DNA from: Pseudomonas protegens
Lineage (GTDB): Bacteria > Pseudomonadota > Gammaproteobacteria > Pseudomonadales > Pseudomonadaceae
Direction: 5' to 3'
Length of the DNA: 64,000 bases
Assembly (NCBI RefSeq): GCF_013407925.2
Contig: NZ_CP060201.1
Location: forward strand, 6,371,001 to 6,435,000
In this document: piece by piece, positions 1 to 9,216 of the stretch
Layout: every line of letters begins with the position of its first letter
How positions within the stretch are numbered: the stretch's first letter is position 1
The notes under the pieces: generated by a model
Told to the model about the DNA's origin: nothing
Seen by the model: the letters and a program-made list of their open reading frames with translations, nothing else
Databases searched by the model: none
Translations under genes and position numbers: made by a program

Positions 1-619
1 AGTGGATGTCCTGTCCCAGGCGTTGCTCAAGCAAGCGCTGTTGTTCGCGGCGGGCGCCGATGTCGGCGCTGGCCAGGGCGGCGCGCAGGTCGGCGGAGGC
101 TTGCAGGTAGCGGTCGAAGTCGGGCTGGAGCCGGGCCACGGTGGCCGGATCTTCCTCGGCCGGCATGTAGGCGCCGGGCACCGCGCTGGAATGGGCGCGG
201 CGGGCCAGGTTGGCCTGGTGCAGGGCGTCTATGTAGCGCTCGGCCAGGCCGATCAGCGGCGAATCGGGTTGCAGGTGGCGCAGGCGATAGAGCATGCGCG
301 GTTCGCATTCGCGCGCGGGCAGGGCGTCCATGTTGGTTTTCGCGCTGTCGGCGAAGTCCCGGGCATTGTTCATCAGGTCGTCGAATGCCAGGCGCCAGGC
401 CGATTGCGCGCCGTAGGTGTAATAGCCCAGGCGCCAGGGCACGTCGTACTGGTTGACGCAGTCGATCAGTGGCGCTCGGGCCGCGGCCTCGGCGCTGGCG
501 CGGCTGTCCAGGCCGGCCAGCCAGAGTTCGAAGCGGGCGATCGGGGCGCCGGCGCCCAGGAGGGCAAACAAGCCGAAAATCAGCGCGCAGCCGAAAATCA
601 GCAAAGGACGCTGGCTCAT
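1..619 (-). CDS. Membrane-anchored hypothetical protein, C-terminus cut off by window edge
   Basis: About 206 residues are visible before the reading frame leaves the left edge. The first 25 residues are hydrophobic (LLIFGCALIFGLFALLGAG) and look like a signal anchor. The Cys inside it is followed by more hydrophobic residues, so it is a poor lipobox. The rest is helical and rich in Ala, Arg, Asp and Tyr. The ATG at 617-619 overlaps the stop codon of the upstream J-domain gene as ATGA, so the two are translationally coupled and probably act together. It vaguely resembles the DUF3829/YiiG-type proteins that follow such genes, but I cannot prove that. No function is assigned. Confidence 0.7.
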   Translation of the reverse strand, partial: MSQRPLLIFGCALIFGLFALLGAGAPIARFELWLAGLDSRASAEAAARAPLIDCVNQYDVPWRLGYYTYGAQSAWRLAFDDLMNNARDFADSAKTNMDALPARECEPRMLYRLRHLQPDSPLIGLAERYIDALHQANLARRAHSSAVPGAYMPAEEDPATVARLQPDFDRYLQASADLRAALASADIGARREQQRLLEQRLGQDIH

Positions 620-2241
620 GGCTGGCCCTCCTGGAGGTACCACTGGGCTTTTGTGGCTGGCGCCGCGCACTCGGCGACCTGGGCCGGCATGCGTGCGCAC
701 AGGCGCTCGGTCCAGGGCTGCAGGCCCTGATAGCGCCCGGCGGTGTGGCGTTCGTCGAACCATTTGAAGGTGGCAAGGGCGGCCACCAGCAGTATCAGCG
801 CCGTGCCCAGCAGCAGGCGGCGCGGCCAGGGGTTGATGCGTTGCCAGGCGCTCAGCGGGTCGATCTGCCGTTGGCGGCCCAGGGCGACCAGTAGCTGGAC
901 CGCGAGATAAGCCGGGGCCGCCGCCGGGTGGATCACCGCGCCCAGCAGGCCGCCGAGCAGCGCGACGGGCAACAGGTCGCGGATCAGTTGCATGGAGTGA
1001 TAGGGCGCGTGGCGCCACGGCAGGCGCCGGCTGAGGCGTTCGTCCCACAGCGACAGGCGCTGGCTCAGGGGTTGCCAGAGCCGCTGCAGCCCTTCGCCCG
1101 CGGCGCAGAAGCACAAGGACCAGACCAGCGTCACCCCGATCATCTCCCAGGGGCTGGTGTCTTGCCCGCTGTACGTGCTCACGGCGCCGACCAGGCAGGC
1201 CAGGACCACGCCCAGGAGCATCGGCCAGCTGTCGATGGCGTGCTCCCAGTCACGCCAGAAGTAGGGATTGCCGGCCGGCATGCCGGCGGCGATGTCCGGG
1301 TAGTCGGCGGACAGGCTCGCCGCCAGCTTGTGGCAGGCCTCCCAGTCCTGGCTGCCCAGGTGCCGGGCCCAGGCGCGGCGCTGACTGAAGCTCAGGGGCG
1401 CCAGCAACAAGCGCGCGGCGCGGTGTTGCGGGGTCATGGGCGGTTCGCTCGCCAGTTGTTGCTGGCGGGCCAGGTACAGCGGGGCCTGATGGCGTTTGAG
1501 CAGGCGCGGCCACAACAGGTCCGGGCAGCTGTTGTCGCCCGCGGATCGCCAACCCTGGCCGGCGCACAGCGCCTGGAAGATCGCCACCGACCAATAGGGG
1601 CTGTCCGCCAGCAATTGCGCCAGCCAGTGGTTGAACCATTGTCGATGTTGCAGGTGCAGCAGCCAAGGATGCGCCGAGCGCTGGGCATAGGCCTGCAGGA
1701 ATGCGGTTTCATCCCTGGCCTGCAGGGCCGCGGCCAGCGGTGCCTGGACCTGTTGATACAGCTGTTGCTGCAGTTCCAGCACCAGGTATTCCGGCAGGTC
1801 CAGGCGTTGCCAGGCGCTCATCCAGCGCAGATGCTCCAAGCCCCAGCGCAGAACCGCGTCGGCCTGTGTCGGGCGTTCGACGCAATGGCGCAGCAGGGCC
1901 AGTTCGAACTCATAGGCGCAGTCCTGCTCCTGGGCCTGCTGATAACGCTGGTCGAGCTGCTCGACGTGCAGCTCCTTGAGCAGGACGGCCACCCTTTGCA
2001 CCGGCGACAGCGCCCGGATCAGCGGCTCGCTGGCGGTCGGGCTGTGGCCGGCGTCGGTTTCCAGGGGCGGGTCCTGCTCCCAGTCCTTGTGGGCCAGGGC
2101 TTGTTCATAGGCCTCGCGCAAGCGCTGGAAACCTTGCGGATCTTCGTCCGGGCGGGTCTGTTTCAGCAGCTTGGCGTAGTGGCGCTTGATGGTGCGGGTG
2201 TCAGCGGTGACCGGCAGGCCGAGTAGGGTCCAGCAACTCAT
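616..2241 (-). CDS. J-domain membrane protein with an RPD in place of HPD
   Basis: A 541-residue protein. The first 60 residues form a DnaJ-like helical hairpin (SCWTLLGLPVTADTRTIKRH, then KLLKQTRPDEDPQGFQRLRE). The diagnostic HPD tripeptide is RPD here. A helical middle follows, then four hydrophobic segments in the last third (for example WPMLLGVVLACLVGAVSTY and LLLGTALILLVAALATF), so the J-like domain probably faces the cytoplasm from a C-terminal membrane anchor. The start at 2241 was chosen because the J domain begins there. An ATG at 2259 and a GTG at 2304 are in frame upstream. Small J-domain membrane proteins often assist a dedicated Hsp70 partner, but none is visible here, and loss of the His could abolish Hsp70 stimulation. 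Confidence 0.75.
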   Translation of the reverse strand: MSCWTLLGLPVTADTRTIKRHYAKLLKQTRPDEDPQGFQRLREAYEQALAHKDWEQDPPLETDAGHSPTASEPLIRALSPVQRVAVLLKELHVEQLDQRYQQAQEQDCAYEFELALLRHCVERPTQADAVLRWGLEHLRWMSAWQRLDLPEYLVLELQQQLYQQVQAPLAAALQARDETAFLQAYAQRSAHPWLLHLQHRQWFNHWLAQLLADSPYWSVAIFQALCAGQGWRSAGDNSCPDLLWPRLLKRHQAPLYLARQQQLASEPPMTPQHRAARLLLAPLSFSQRRAWARHLGSQDWEACHKLAASLSADYPDIAAGMPAGNPYFWRDWEHAIDSWPMLLGVVLACLVGAVSTYSGQDTSPWEMIGVTLVWSLCFCAAGEGLQRLWQPLSQRLSLWDERLSRRLPWRHAPYHSMQLIRDLLPVALLGGLLGAVIHPAAAPAYLAVQLLVALGRQRQIDPLSAWQRINPWPRRLLLGTALILLVAALATFKWFDERHTAGRYQGLQPWTERLCARMPAQVAECAAPATKAQWYLQEGQP

Positions 2242-2621
2242 TGGGCGATAGAACTCCATGCGACCCGTGGCAACATCCAGACATGACTGGAGGAAAGGGC
2301 GCACCCTACCGGTTTCCAGGGTAAAAGTCCCCCGACTCCAATCCGTCTATTGAACAGCGGGAGGGGGCTGGGCCATTCAGTGCGGGTGGCATGGGGGCGC
2401 GCGTTCTAGTCTTCTGCGCCGGACGCAGGCAGGGCAAGTCGCAGCGACGTGCCCGCAAGCGGAGATGATTGCTCAAGTGATTTGTAACTATTTCCATGTT
2501 TTTTACATGGTTTAGTTAAAGTGATTTATTGATTATAAAAATCAAATAAAAACATAGGCTTACAGATTGTTTGTAATGTCGAATATGAAATTAATGCTGG
2601 TTGAGCAAGGAGCTGTCAGCT
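2242..2621. other. 380 bp intergenic region with an AT-rich regulatory stretch
   Basis: This separates two divergent genes. Its right half (about 2470-2605) is strikingly AT-rich for this genome. It contains two inverted repeats: CCATGT (2494-2499) facing ACATGG (2505-2510), and TTGATT (2529-2534) facing AATCAA (2540-2545). They are likely operators or promoter elements for the SRPBCC gene. The TTGAT half-sites are 7 bp apart, not the 4 bp of an ANR/FNR box. I see no convincing gene in it. Confidence 0.5.
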
Positions 2622-3065
2622 ATGCCTGTAGTGGAACGCACGACTTTTCTGCCGGGCCGCAGTCCGGCCCAGGTCCTGGATTTCTGCCTTGAAGGGGTCA
2701 ATTTTCCGAAAATCTTTCCCGAGCGCGTGACGCCCTTGGGCGGCATCGACATCAATGACCTGCGCATCAGTGTCGGGCGCCAGTTCAGCTTCCTGCACTG
2801 GATGTTCGGTGTCATACCGGCGAAATGGACGGTGGTTATACGTGAGGTCGGCGAGCGGCATTTTGTCGATGAAATGCTCAAGGGACCGCTGCGCGCCTTT
2901 CGTCATGAACATCGGGTCGAGGCCGCCGAAGGGGGCACCCTGTACACCGACCGGGTGACTTATCGGGCCATCGGTGGCGCACCTTTGGAATGGTTGGTGG
3001 TCAACGCCTACATGGCGCGGATTTTCGATGCCCGGCACCGCAACATGTTGCGCTTGCTGGGCTGA
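2622..3065 (+). CDS. SRPBCC-family (START-like) protein
   Basis: A 147-residue protein with the layout of a ligand-binding SRPBCC/CYP-like fold: an N-terminal strand, then helices around residues 15-30 (QVLDFCLEGVNFPKIFPERV), a run of antiparallel strands (VIREVGERHFVDEMLKGP) and a long C-terminal helix (MARIFDARHRNMLRLLG). The ATG at 2622 is preceded by AAGGAG at 2607-2612 with good spacing, which rules out the upstream in-frame TTG at 2601. The next gene starts 51 bp downstream on the same strand, so the two may be cotranscribed. The ligand cannot be told from the sequence. Confidence 0.75.
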   Translation: MPVVERTTFLPGRSPAQVLDFCLEGVNFPKIFPERVTPLGGIDINDLRISVGRQFSFLHWMFGVIPAKWTVVIREVGERHFVDEMLKGPLRAFRHEHRVEAAEGGTLYTDRVTYRAIGGAPLEWLVVNAYMARIFDARHRNMLRLLG

Positions 3066-3116
3066 TCGCGTCGCTGCATTGCTGTGTTCTGTTTTCCGAC
3101 TCCAAGGAGCATGCCC

Positions 3117-3794
3117 ATGAGCAAGAAGATACTGGTGGTCCTGACCAGCGTGGCCAAATACCCCAACCTGAACCGAGCCACCGGCCTGTGGCTGGGCGAG
3201 GCGGTGCATTTTGTGAAGAAGGTCGAGGCGGCGGGCTTCGCGGTGGATTACGTCAGCCCCAAGGGCGGCTACGTGCCCATCGATCCCCACAGCCTGGCCA
3301 TGGCCGACGACACCGATTGGCAGTGGTACCAGGACAGCGCCTTCATGAGCCGCCTGGGCGCCACCTTGAAACCCTCGCAGGTCCAGGCCCGGGACTATGT
3401 GGCCATCTATTACGCCGGTGGTCATGGCGTGGTTTGGGATTTCCCCGACAACCCCGAGTTGCAGGCCCTGAGCCGGGACATCTACGAGCAGGGCGGTTAC
3501 GTCAGCTCGGTCTGCCATGGCGCGGTGGGTTTGCTCAACATCAAGCTGGCGGACGGTTCGTTGCTGATCGCTGGCAAGCAGGTCACCGGGTTCTCCAATG
3601 AGGAGGAGAAGCTGGTCGAGCTTGACCAGTACGTGCCCTTCCTGACCGAAACCGAACTGCTCAAGCGCGGTGCCCTGTACCAGAAGGCCGCCGCGCCCTG
3701 GGCGCCGTTCGCCGTGGAAGATCAACGGGTGATCACCGGGCAGAACCCGGCCTCCGGCGGCCCCGTAGCGGACCTGCTGCTGGCGCACCTGTAG
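3117..3794 (+). CDS. DJ-1/PfpI (Hsp31/glyoxalase III-like) family protein
   Basis: A 225-residue class I glutamine-amidotransferase-like protein. The nucleophile elbow SVCHGAVGL puts the reactive Cys at about residue 133, the following His is part of the usual Cys-His pair, and the GGHGVVWDFP stretch upstream carries the acidic partner region of Hsp31-like members. Relatives act as glutathione-independent glyoxalases, deglycases or holdases. Which applies here is open. The ATG at 3117 was chosen because AAGGAG (3104-3109) lies 7 nt upstream, while the ATG at 3111 is too close. The TAG stop codon is the first triplet of a REP element. Confidence 0.85.
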   Translation: MSKKILVVLTSVAKYPNLNRATGLWLGEAVHFVKKVEAAGFAVDYVSPKGGYVPIDPHSLAMADDTDWQWYQDSAFMSRLGATLKPSQVQARDYVAIYYAGGHGVVWDFPDNPELQALSRDIYEQGGYVSSVCHGAVGLLNIKLADGSLLIAGKQVTGFSNEEEKLVELDQYVPFLTETELLKRGALYQKAAAPWAPFAVEDQRVITGQNPASGGPVADLLLAHL

Positions 3795-3874
3795 GAGCCG
3801 GCTTGCCGGCGAAGACGGCCGTGAGCCGGATGCAAGCTTGGAAACCGTCTTGGCTGGCAAGCCCGCGCCTGCAA
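3791..3874. repeat. REP pair (inverted REP doublet) copy 1
   Basis: The left arm GTAGGAGCCGGCTTGCCGGC at 3791-3810 and the right arm around 3850-3872 (TGGCTGGCAAGCC) are in inverted orientation, as in Pseudomonas REPIN doublets. The core GCCGGCTTGCCGGC recurs at 17033 and 25837. The right arm is partly degraded. It overlaps the stop codon of the DJ-1/PfpI gene. Confidence 0.85.
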
Positions 3875-4000
3875 TCGGCCTGGTTGTTGGACAATTTATC
3901 CGTGGGGCAATAGGTGCTCGCGCCGTTTCATGCTTAACTTCGGCCTCTCAAGAATTTCCCATTGCTGTTCCATCATCACTGTTCAATAAGGACTCCGTTC

Positions 4001-4501
4001 ATGGCTCAAGTCACTCTCAAAGGCAACCCGGTACAGGTTAATGGCCAACTGCCGCAAGTCGGCTCCAAAGCGCCTGCGTTCACCCTGGTGGGCGCCGGTC
4101 TGGCCGACGTTTCCCTGAGCAGCCTCGCCGGCAAGCGCAAAGTGCTGAACATCTTCCCAAGCGTCGACACCCCGACCTGCGCCACCTCGGTGCGCAAGTT
4201 CAACGCCCAGGCCAACGAACTGGCCAACACCGTGGTGCTGTGCATCTCCGCCGACCTGCCGTTCGCCCAGGCGCGCTTCTGCGGCGCCGAAGGCCTGGAA
4301 AACGTGCAGAACCTGTCGACCCTGCGCGGTCGTGAGTTCATCGAAAACTACGGCGTGGCCATCGCCGACGGCCCGCTGGCCGGCCTGACCGCCCGCGCGG
4401 TGGTGGTGCTGGATGAAAACGACACCGTGCTGCACAGCGAGCTGGTCAAGGAAATCGCCGAGGAGCCGAACTACGACGCGGCCCTGGCTGTGCTCAAGTA
4501 A
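4001..4501 (+). CDS. tpx: Thiol peroxidase Tpx
   Basis: A 166-residue atypical 2-Cys peroxiredoxin, full length for Tpx. The peroxidatic Cys60 lies in the signature [10 protein letters not shown], and the resolving Cys94 lies in ARFCGAEG. It reduces hydrogen and alkyl peroxides using thioredoxin. The N-terminus [15 protein letters not shown] is typical. The start is supported by AAGGA about 9 nt upstream. The gene stands alone, with a strong hairpin terminator 20 bp after the stop, so it is probably monocistronic. Confidence 0.96.
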   Translation: MAQVTLKGNPVQVNGQLPQVGSKAPAFTLVGAGLADVSLSSLAGKRKVLNIFPSVDTPTCATSVRKFNAQANELANTVVLCISADLPFAQARFCGAEGLENVQNLSTLRGREFIENYGVAIADGPLAGLTARAVVVLDENDTVLHSELVKEIAEEPNYDAALAVLK

Positions 4502-4520
4502 CAGCTTTTACAATTATTCA

Positions 4521-4550
4521 CGGCCTGGCTCTGTCCAGGCCGTTTTTATT
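4521..4550 (+). terminator. Rho-independent terminator after tpx
   Basis: The stem CGGCCTGG / CCAGGCCG with a short CTCTGT loop is followed directly by a run of T (TTTTTATT). Confidence 0.9.
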
Positions 4551-4679
4551 TGTGCTTCAGTGGCTTAGCGCCGCACCTTAAAACGTCAGTCAAAGGTAAA
4601 TTGCCGGTAAAGGCGCTTTGCTAAAACCGCTCTAGTGCTTATCTTTCAGCCTTCCCCAAAGAAGACTCCCACGCGCCCA

Positions 4680-6002
4680 ATGGTTGATCACTCCATGCAA
4701 TCCTCTGCTCCCCGCAACTCTCGTCGCTGGCTGTTCGGCCTGTTTGTCCTGCTGCTGGTGGCCGGCTTGTGCTGGAAGTTCTGGCCCGCCGGCAGCGCCC
4801 CCAAAGAGGCTGCACAGGCGAAGGCCGCGGCCGGGCATACCGGACGCAGCGGCAGCCTGCGCCCTGGCTTCGGCAGTGCCAGCGGGCCGATCCCGGTGCG
4901 CGTGGCGCCGGTGACCCAGGGAGATTTCGCGGTGTACTTCAAGGCCCTGGGCACGGTGACTGCGTTGAACACCATCAATGTGCGTAGCCGGGTAGCGGGG
5001 GAGCTGGTCAAGGTCAATTTCGAGGAAGGGCAGATGGTCAAGGCCGGCGACCTGCTGGCGCAGATCGATCCGCGTCCCTACCAGAACGCCTTGCTCCAGG
5101 CCGAAGGCACCTTGCTGCAGAACCAGGCCCAGCTGAAGAACGCCCAGGTCGACCTTGAGCGCTACCGCGGCCTGTATGCCCAGGACAGCATCGCCAAGCA
5201 GACCCTGGACACCGCCGCGGCGCTGGTGGGCCAGTACCAGGGCACGGTCAAGACCAATCAGGCGGCGGTCAACGACGCCAAGCTCAACCTGGAATTCACC
5301 AATATCCGCGCGCCGATCGCCGGGCGCGTGGGCCTGCGCCAGCTGGACGTGGGCAACCTGGTGTCGGCCAATGACACCACGGCGCTGGTGATCATCACCC
5401 AGACCCAGCCGATCAGCGTGGCCTTCACCTTGCCGGAAAACAGCCTGGACACCGTGCTCAAGCGCTACCACAGCGGCGCCAAGCTGCCGGTGGAAGCCTG
5501 GGACCGGGGCGATGTGAAGCTGCAGGCCAGCGGCGTGCTGCAGAGCCTGGACAACCAGATCGACACCACCACCGGCACCCTGAAGTTCAAGGCGCGCTTC
5601 GATAACCGCGACCAGGGCCTGTTCCCCAACCAGTTCGTCAATGTGCGGCTGCTGGCCGACACCCTGAAGAACGTGGTGCTGGCGCCTTCGGCGGCGATCC
5701 AGTTCGGCACCAATGGCACCTTCGTCTACGCCCTGGATGGCGACAACAAGGTGAAGATCCGTCAGCTCAAGGTGGGCGACAGCAACGGCGAGTCGACGGT
5801 GATCAAGGACGGCCTCAAGGCCGGTGACCGGGTGGTGATGGAAGGCACCGACCGCCTCAAGGACGGCAGCGAGGTGGAAGTGGTCAACGACAGCGCGGCC
5901 GTGCCCACCACCCCCACCGAACACCTGCAGGGCAAGCCCGCCGGGGCGCCGGCCGCGGATGGCAAGCCGGCTGATGGCAAGGCGCAAAAGGTCGGCGCAT
6001 GA
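4680..6002 (+). CDS. muxA: RND efflux periplasmic adaptor MuxA (MdtA-like)
   Basis: A 440-residue membrane-fusion protein. An N-terminal membrane anchor ([19 protein letters not shown]) is followed by the paired half-motifs of HlyD-type adaptors: the barrel-sandwich region near [18 protein letters not shown] sequence, a coiled-coil hairpin (about residues 130-190) and a beta-barrel domain. The C-terminus is a Pro/Ala/Lys-rich tail. It would link the two RND pumps to the outer-membrane channel across the periplasm. The start is uncertain: ATG 4680 is taken here, ATG 4695 is also possible and neither has a clear Shine-Dalgarno. It overlaps muxB by ATGA, so the operon is tightly coupled. Confidence 0.9.
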   Translation: MVDHSMQSSAPRNSRRWLFGLFVLLLVAGLCWKFWPAGSAPKEAAQAKAAAGHTGRSGSLRPGFGSASGPIPVRVAPVTQGDFAVYFKALGTVTALNTINVRSRVAGELVKVNFEEGQMVKAGDLLAQIDPRPYQNALLQAEGTLLQNQAQLKNAQVDLERYRGLYAQDSIAKQTLDTAAALVGQYQGTVKTNQAAVNDAKLNLEFTNIRAPIAGRVGLRQLDVGNLVSANDTTALVIITQTQPISVAFTLPENSLDTVLKRYHSGAKLPVEAWDRGDVKLQASGVLQSLDNQIDTTTGTLKFKARFDNRDQGLFPNQFVNVRLLADTLKNVVLAPSAAIQFGTNGTFVYALDGDNKVKIRQLKVGDSNGESTVIKDGLKAGDRVVMEGTDRLKDGSEVEVVNDSAAVPTTPTEHLQGKPAGAPAADGKPADGKAQKVGA

Positions 6003-9000
6003 ATTTCTCGCGGCTGTTCATCCTTCGCCCGGTAGCCACCACCCTTAGCATGCTGGCCATTGTCCTGGCCGGCCTGATCGCCTATCGCCTGTTGCCGGTG
6101 TCGGCCTTGCCCCAGGTGGACTACCCGACCATCCGGGTCATGACCCTGTACCCCGGGGCCAGCCCGGACGTGATGACCAGCGCGGTCACCGCGCCCCTTG
6201 AGCGTCAGTTCGGGCAGATGCCGGGCCTGACCCAGATGGCCTCCACCAGCTCCGGTGGCGCCTCGGTGCTGACCCTGCGCTTCAGCCTCGACATCAATAT
6301 GGACGTGGCCGAGCAGCAAGTGCAGGCGGCGATCAACGCTGCCACCAACCTGCTGCCCAAGGACCTGCCGGCGCCGCCGGTGTACAACAAGGTCAACCCG
6401 GCGGACACCCCGGTGCTGACCCTGGCCATTACCTCCAAGACCATGCTGCTGCCCAAGCTCAACGACCTGGTGGATACGCGCATGGCGCAGAAGATCGCCC
6501 AGATCAGCGGCGTCGGCATGGTCAGCATCGCCGGCGGCCAGCGCCAGGCGGTGCGGATCAAGGTCAACCCCGAGGCCCTGGCGGCCAACGGCCTGAACCT
6601 GGCGGACGTGCGCACCCTGATCGGCGCGTCCAACGTCAACCAGCCCAAGGGCAACTTCGACGGCCCGACCCGGGTGTCGATGCTCGATGCCAACGACCAG
6701 CTGACTTCGCCCAAGGACTACGCCGAGCTGATCCTGGCCTATAAAAATGGCGCGCCCCTGCGCCTGAAGGACGTGGCCGAGATCGTCGACGGCGCCGAGA
6801 ACGAGCGCCTGGCGGCCTGGGCCAACGAAAACCAGGCGGTGCTGCTGAACATCCAGCGCCAGCCCGGGGCCAACGTGATCGAGGTGGTGGACCGGATCAA
6901 GGCGCTGCTGCCAAGCATCACCGACAACCTGCCGGCGGGCCTGGACGTGACCGTGCTCACCGACCGCACCCAGACCATCCGCGCCTCGGTCAAGGATGTG
7001 CAGCACGAACTGTTCATCGCCATCGCCCTGGTGGTGATGGTGACCTTCCTCTTCCTGCGTCGGGCCAGCGCCACCCTCATTCCGTCGATTGCCGTGCCGC
7101 TGTCGCTGATCGGCACCTTCGGCGTGATGTACCTGGCCGGTTTCTCGGTGAACAACCTGACCCTGATGGCCCTGACCATCGCCACCGGTTTCGTGGTGGA
7201 CGACGCCATCGTCATGCTGGAGAACATCGCGCGCTTCATCGAGGAGGGCGACAGCCCGCTGCAGGCGGCGCTCAAGGGCGCCAGGCAGATCGGCTTCACC
7301 CTGATCTCCCTGACCCTGTCGCTGATCGCGGTACTGATCCCGCTGCTGTTCATGGCCGACGTGGTCGGGCGGCTGTTTCGCGAGTTCGCCATCACCCTGG
7401 CGGTGGCGATCCTGATTTCCCTGGTGGTGTCCCTGACCCTGACCCCGATGATGTGCGCGCGGCTGCTCAAGCGTGAGCCCAAGCCTGAAGAGCAGGGGCG
7501 CTTCTACCGCGCCAGCGGGGCCTGGATCGACTGGCTGATCGCAAGCTACGGGCGCAGGTTGCAGTGGGTGCTCAAGCACCAGTTCCTGACCCTGATGGTC
7601 GCCGTCGGCACCCTGGGCCTGACCGTGTTCCTGTACCTGGTGGTGCCCAAGGGCTTCTTCCCGGTGCAGGACACCGGGGTCATCCAGGGCATTTCCGAGG
7701 CGCCGCAGTCGGTGTCCTTCGCCGCCATGAGCCAGCGCCAGCAGGAACTGGCCAAGATCATCCTGCAGGACCCGGCGGTGCAAAGCCTGTCGTCCTACAT
7801 CGGTGTCGACGGCGACAACGCCACCCTCAACAGCGGCCGCCTGCTGATCAACCTCAAGCCCCACAACGAGCGCGACCTGAGCGCGGCCCAGGTGATCGCG
7901 CGGATCCAGCCCGAGGTCGACAAACTGCTGGGCATCCGCCTGTTCATGCAGCCGGTGCAGGACCTGACCATCGAAGACCGGGTCAGCCGCACCCAGTACC
8001 AGTTCAGCCTGTCGTCGCCGGATGCCGAGCTGCTGAGCCTGTGGAGCACTCGCCTGGTGGAAGCCCTGGCCCAGCGCCCGGAACTCACCGACGTGGCCAG
8101 CGACCTGCAGGACAAGGGGCTGCAGGTGTACCTGGTGATCGACCGCGATGCCGCGTCCCGGGTCGGGGTTTCGGTGTCCAACATCACCGACGCCCTGTAC
8201 GACGCCTTCGGCCAGCGCCAGATCTCCACCATCTATACCCAGGCCAGCCAGTACCGGGTGGTGCTCCAGGCCCAGGCCGGCGAGCGCATCGGGCCCCAGG
8301 CCCTGGAGCAGATCCACGTCAAGACCACCGACGGCGGGCAGGTGCGGTTGTCGAGCCTGGCCCATGTCGAAGAGCGTCAGGCGCAACTGGCCATCGCCCA
8401 TATCGGCCAGTTCCCGGCGGTGATGATGTCCTTCAACCTGGCTCCGGGCGTGGCCCTGGGCAAGGCGGTGAACGTCATCGAGCAGGTGCAGCAGGAGATC
8501 GGCATGCCGGTGGGGGTGCAGACCCGCTTCCAGGGCGCGGCGGAAGCCTTCCAGGCCTCGCTGTCGAGCACCTTGCTGCTGATCCTGGCGGCGGTGGTGA
8601 CCATGTACATCGTGCTCGGCGTGCTCTACGAGAGTTACATCCACCCGATCACCATCCTCTCCACCCTGCCTTCGGCGGCGGTGGGCGCCTTGCTGGCGCT
8701 GATCCTCAGCGGCAACGACCTGGGCATGATCGCCATCATCGGCATCATCCTGCTGATCGGCATCGTCAAGAAGAACGCGATCATGATGATCGACTTCGCC
8801 CTCGACGCCGAACGCCACCAGGGCATGGCCCCGGAGCAGGCGATCTATCAGGCGGCGCTGCTGCGCTTCCGGCCGATCCTGATGACCACCCTGGCGGCGC
8901 TGTTCGGCGCCGTGCCGCTGATGCTGGCCACCGGCTCCGGCGCCGAGCTGCGCCAGCCCCTGGGCCTGGTGATGGTCGGCGGCCTGCTGGTCAGCCAGGT

Positions 9001-9097
9001 GCTGACCCTGTTCACCACGCCGGTGATCTACCTGTACTTCGACCGCCTGGGTCGGCGCTTCGGCAAGCACGAAGTCCTCCAGGAGGAGCGGGTATGA
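5999..9097 (+). CDS. muxB: RND efflux transporter MuxB (MdtB-like)
   Basis: A 1032-residue inner-membrane RND pump of the HAE-1 type with the usual 12 transmembrane segments: TM1 at the N-terminus, a large periplasmic loop, a helix bundle from about residue 335, a second loop and a final bundle. Motif D reads [14 protein letters not shown], with the proton-relay Asp pair at about 401-402. The GxxxG-rich [13 protein letters not shown] region near residue 875 matches MdtB/MuxB. MuxB and MuxC form an unusual heteromultimeric pump that needs both subunits (known for MdtBC/MuxBC). The start ATG overlaps the muxA stop. Confidence 0.93.
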   Translation: MNFSRLFILRPVATTLSMLAIVLAGLIAYRLLPVSALPQVDYPTIRVMTLYPGASPDVMTSAVTAPLERQFGQMPGLTQMASTSSGGASVLTLRFSLDINMDVAEQQVQAAINAATNLLPKDLPAPPVYNKVNPADTPVLTLAITSKTMLLPKLNDLVDTRMAQKIAQISGVGMVSIAGGQRQAVRIKVNPEALAANGLNLADVRTLIGASNVNQPKGNFDGPTRVSMLDANDQLTSPKDYAELILAYKNGAPLRLKDVAEIVDGAENERLAAWANENQAVLLNIQRQPGANVIEVVDRIKALLPSITDNLPAGLDVTVLTDRTQTIRASVKDVQHELFIAIALVVMVTFLFLRRASATLIPSIAVPLSLIGTFGVMYLAGFSVNNLTLMALTIATGFVVDDAIVMLENIARFIEEGDSPLQAALKGARQIGFTLISLTLSLIAVLIPLLFMADVVGRLFREFAITLAVAILISLVVSLTLTPMMCARLLKREPKPEEQGRFYRASGAWIDWLIASYGRRLQWVLKHQFLTLMVAVGTLGLTVFLYLVVPKGFFPVQDTGVIQGISEAPQSVSFAAMSQRQQELAKIILQDPAVQSLSSYIGVDGDNATLNSGRLLINLKPHNERDLSAAQVIARIQPEVDKLLGIRLFMQPVQDLTIEDRVSRTQYQFSLSSPDAELLSLWSTRLVEALAQRPELTDVASDLQDKGLQVYLVIDRDAASRVGVSVSNITDALYDAFGQRQISTIYTQASQYRVVLQAQAGERIGPQALEQIHVKTTDGGQVRLSSLAHVEERQAQLAIAHIGQFPAVMMSFNLAPGVALGKAVNVIEQVQQEIGMPVGVQTRFQGAAEAFQASLSSTLLLILAAVVTMYIVLGVLYESYIHPITILSTLPSAAVGALLALILSGNDLGMIAIIGIILLIGIVKKNAIMMIDFALDAERHQGMAPEQAIYQAALLRFRPILMTTLAALFGAVPLMLATGSGAELRQPLGLVMVGGLLVSQVLTLFTTPVIYLYFDRLGRRFGKHEVLQEERV

Positions 9098-9216
9098 AGC
9101 GGCGCAGCGGCAAGCTGCAAGCCGCAAGCTGCAAGTTAAAGCAGAAGCAAGAGTGCGCACCGATCCCGCTTTTCTCTTGCAGCTTGAGGCTTGAAGCTTG
9201 GAGCGGTCGCCCATGA
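9094..9216 (+). other. 40-codon repeat-derived ORF bridging muxB and muxC
   Basis: The ATG at 9094 overlaps the muxB stop (ATGA at 9094-9097), and its own stop TGA (9214-9216) overlaps the muxC start (ATGA at 9213-9216). The 40 codons consist largely of the inverted repeat described separately. It may be translated only as a by-product, letting ribosomes pass from muxB to muxC. It has no recognisable protein family. Confidence 0.5.
9111..9200. repeat. Inverted repeat element inserted between muxB and muxC
   Basis: The arm CAAGCTGCAAGCCGCAAGCT (start 9111, 25 bp long) matches the reverse complement of 9176-9200 at 23 of 25 positions, with about 40 bp between the arms. It belongs to a different repeat family from the GCCGGCTTGCCGGC REPs. 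The transcript could form a long stem-loop inside the efflux operon. Confidence 0.85.

Noticed and set aside
2306..2497. 63-residue minus-strand frame upstream of the J-domain gene
   Set aside because: No Shine-Dalgarno, atypical composition, and it lies in the divergent promoter region.
2529..2545. ANR/FNR box TTGAT...ATCAA
   Set aside because: Half-sites are separated by 7 bp instead of 4 bp.
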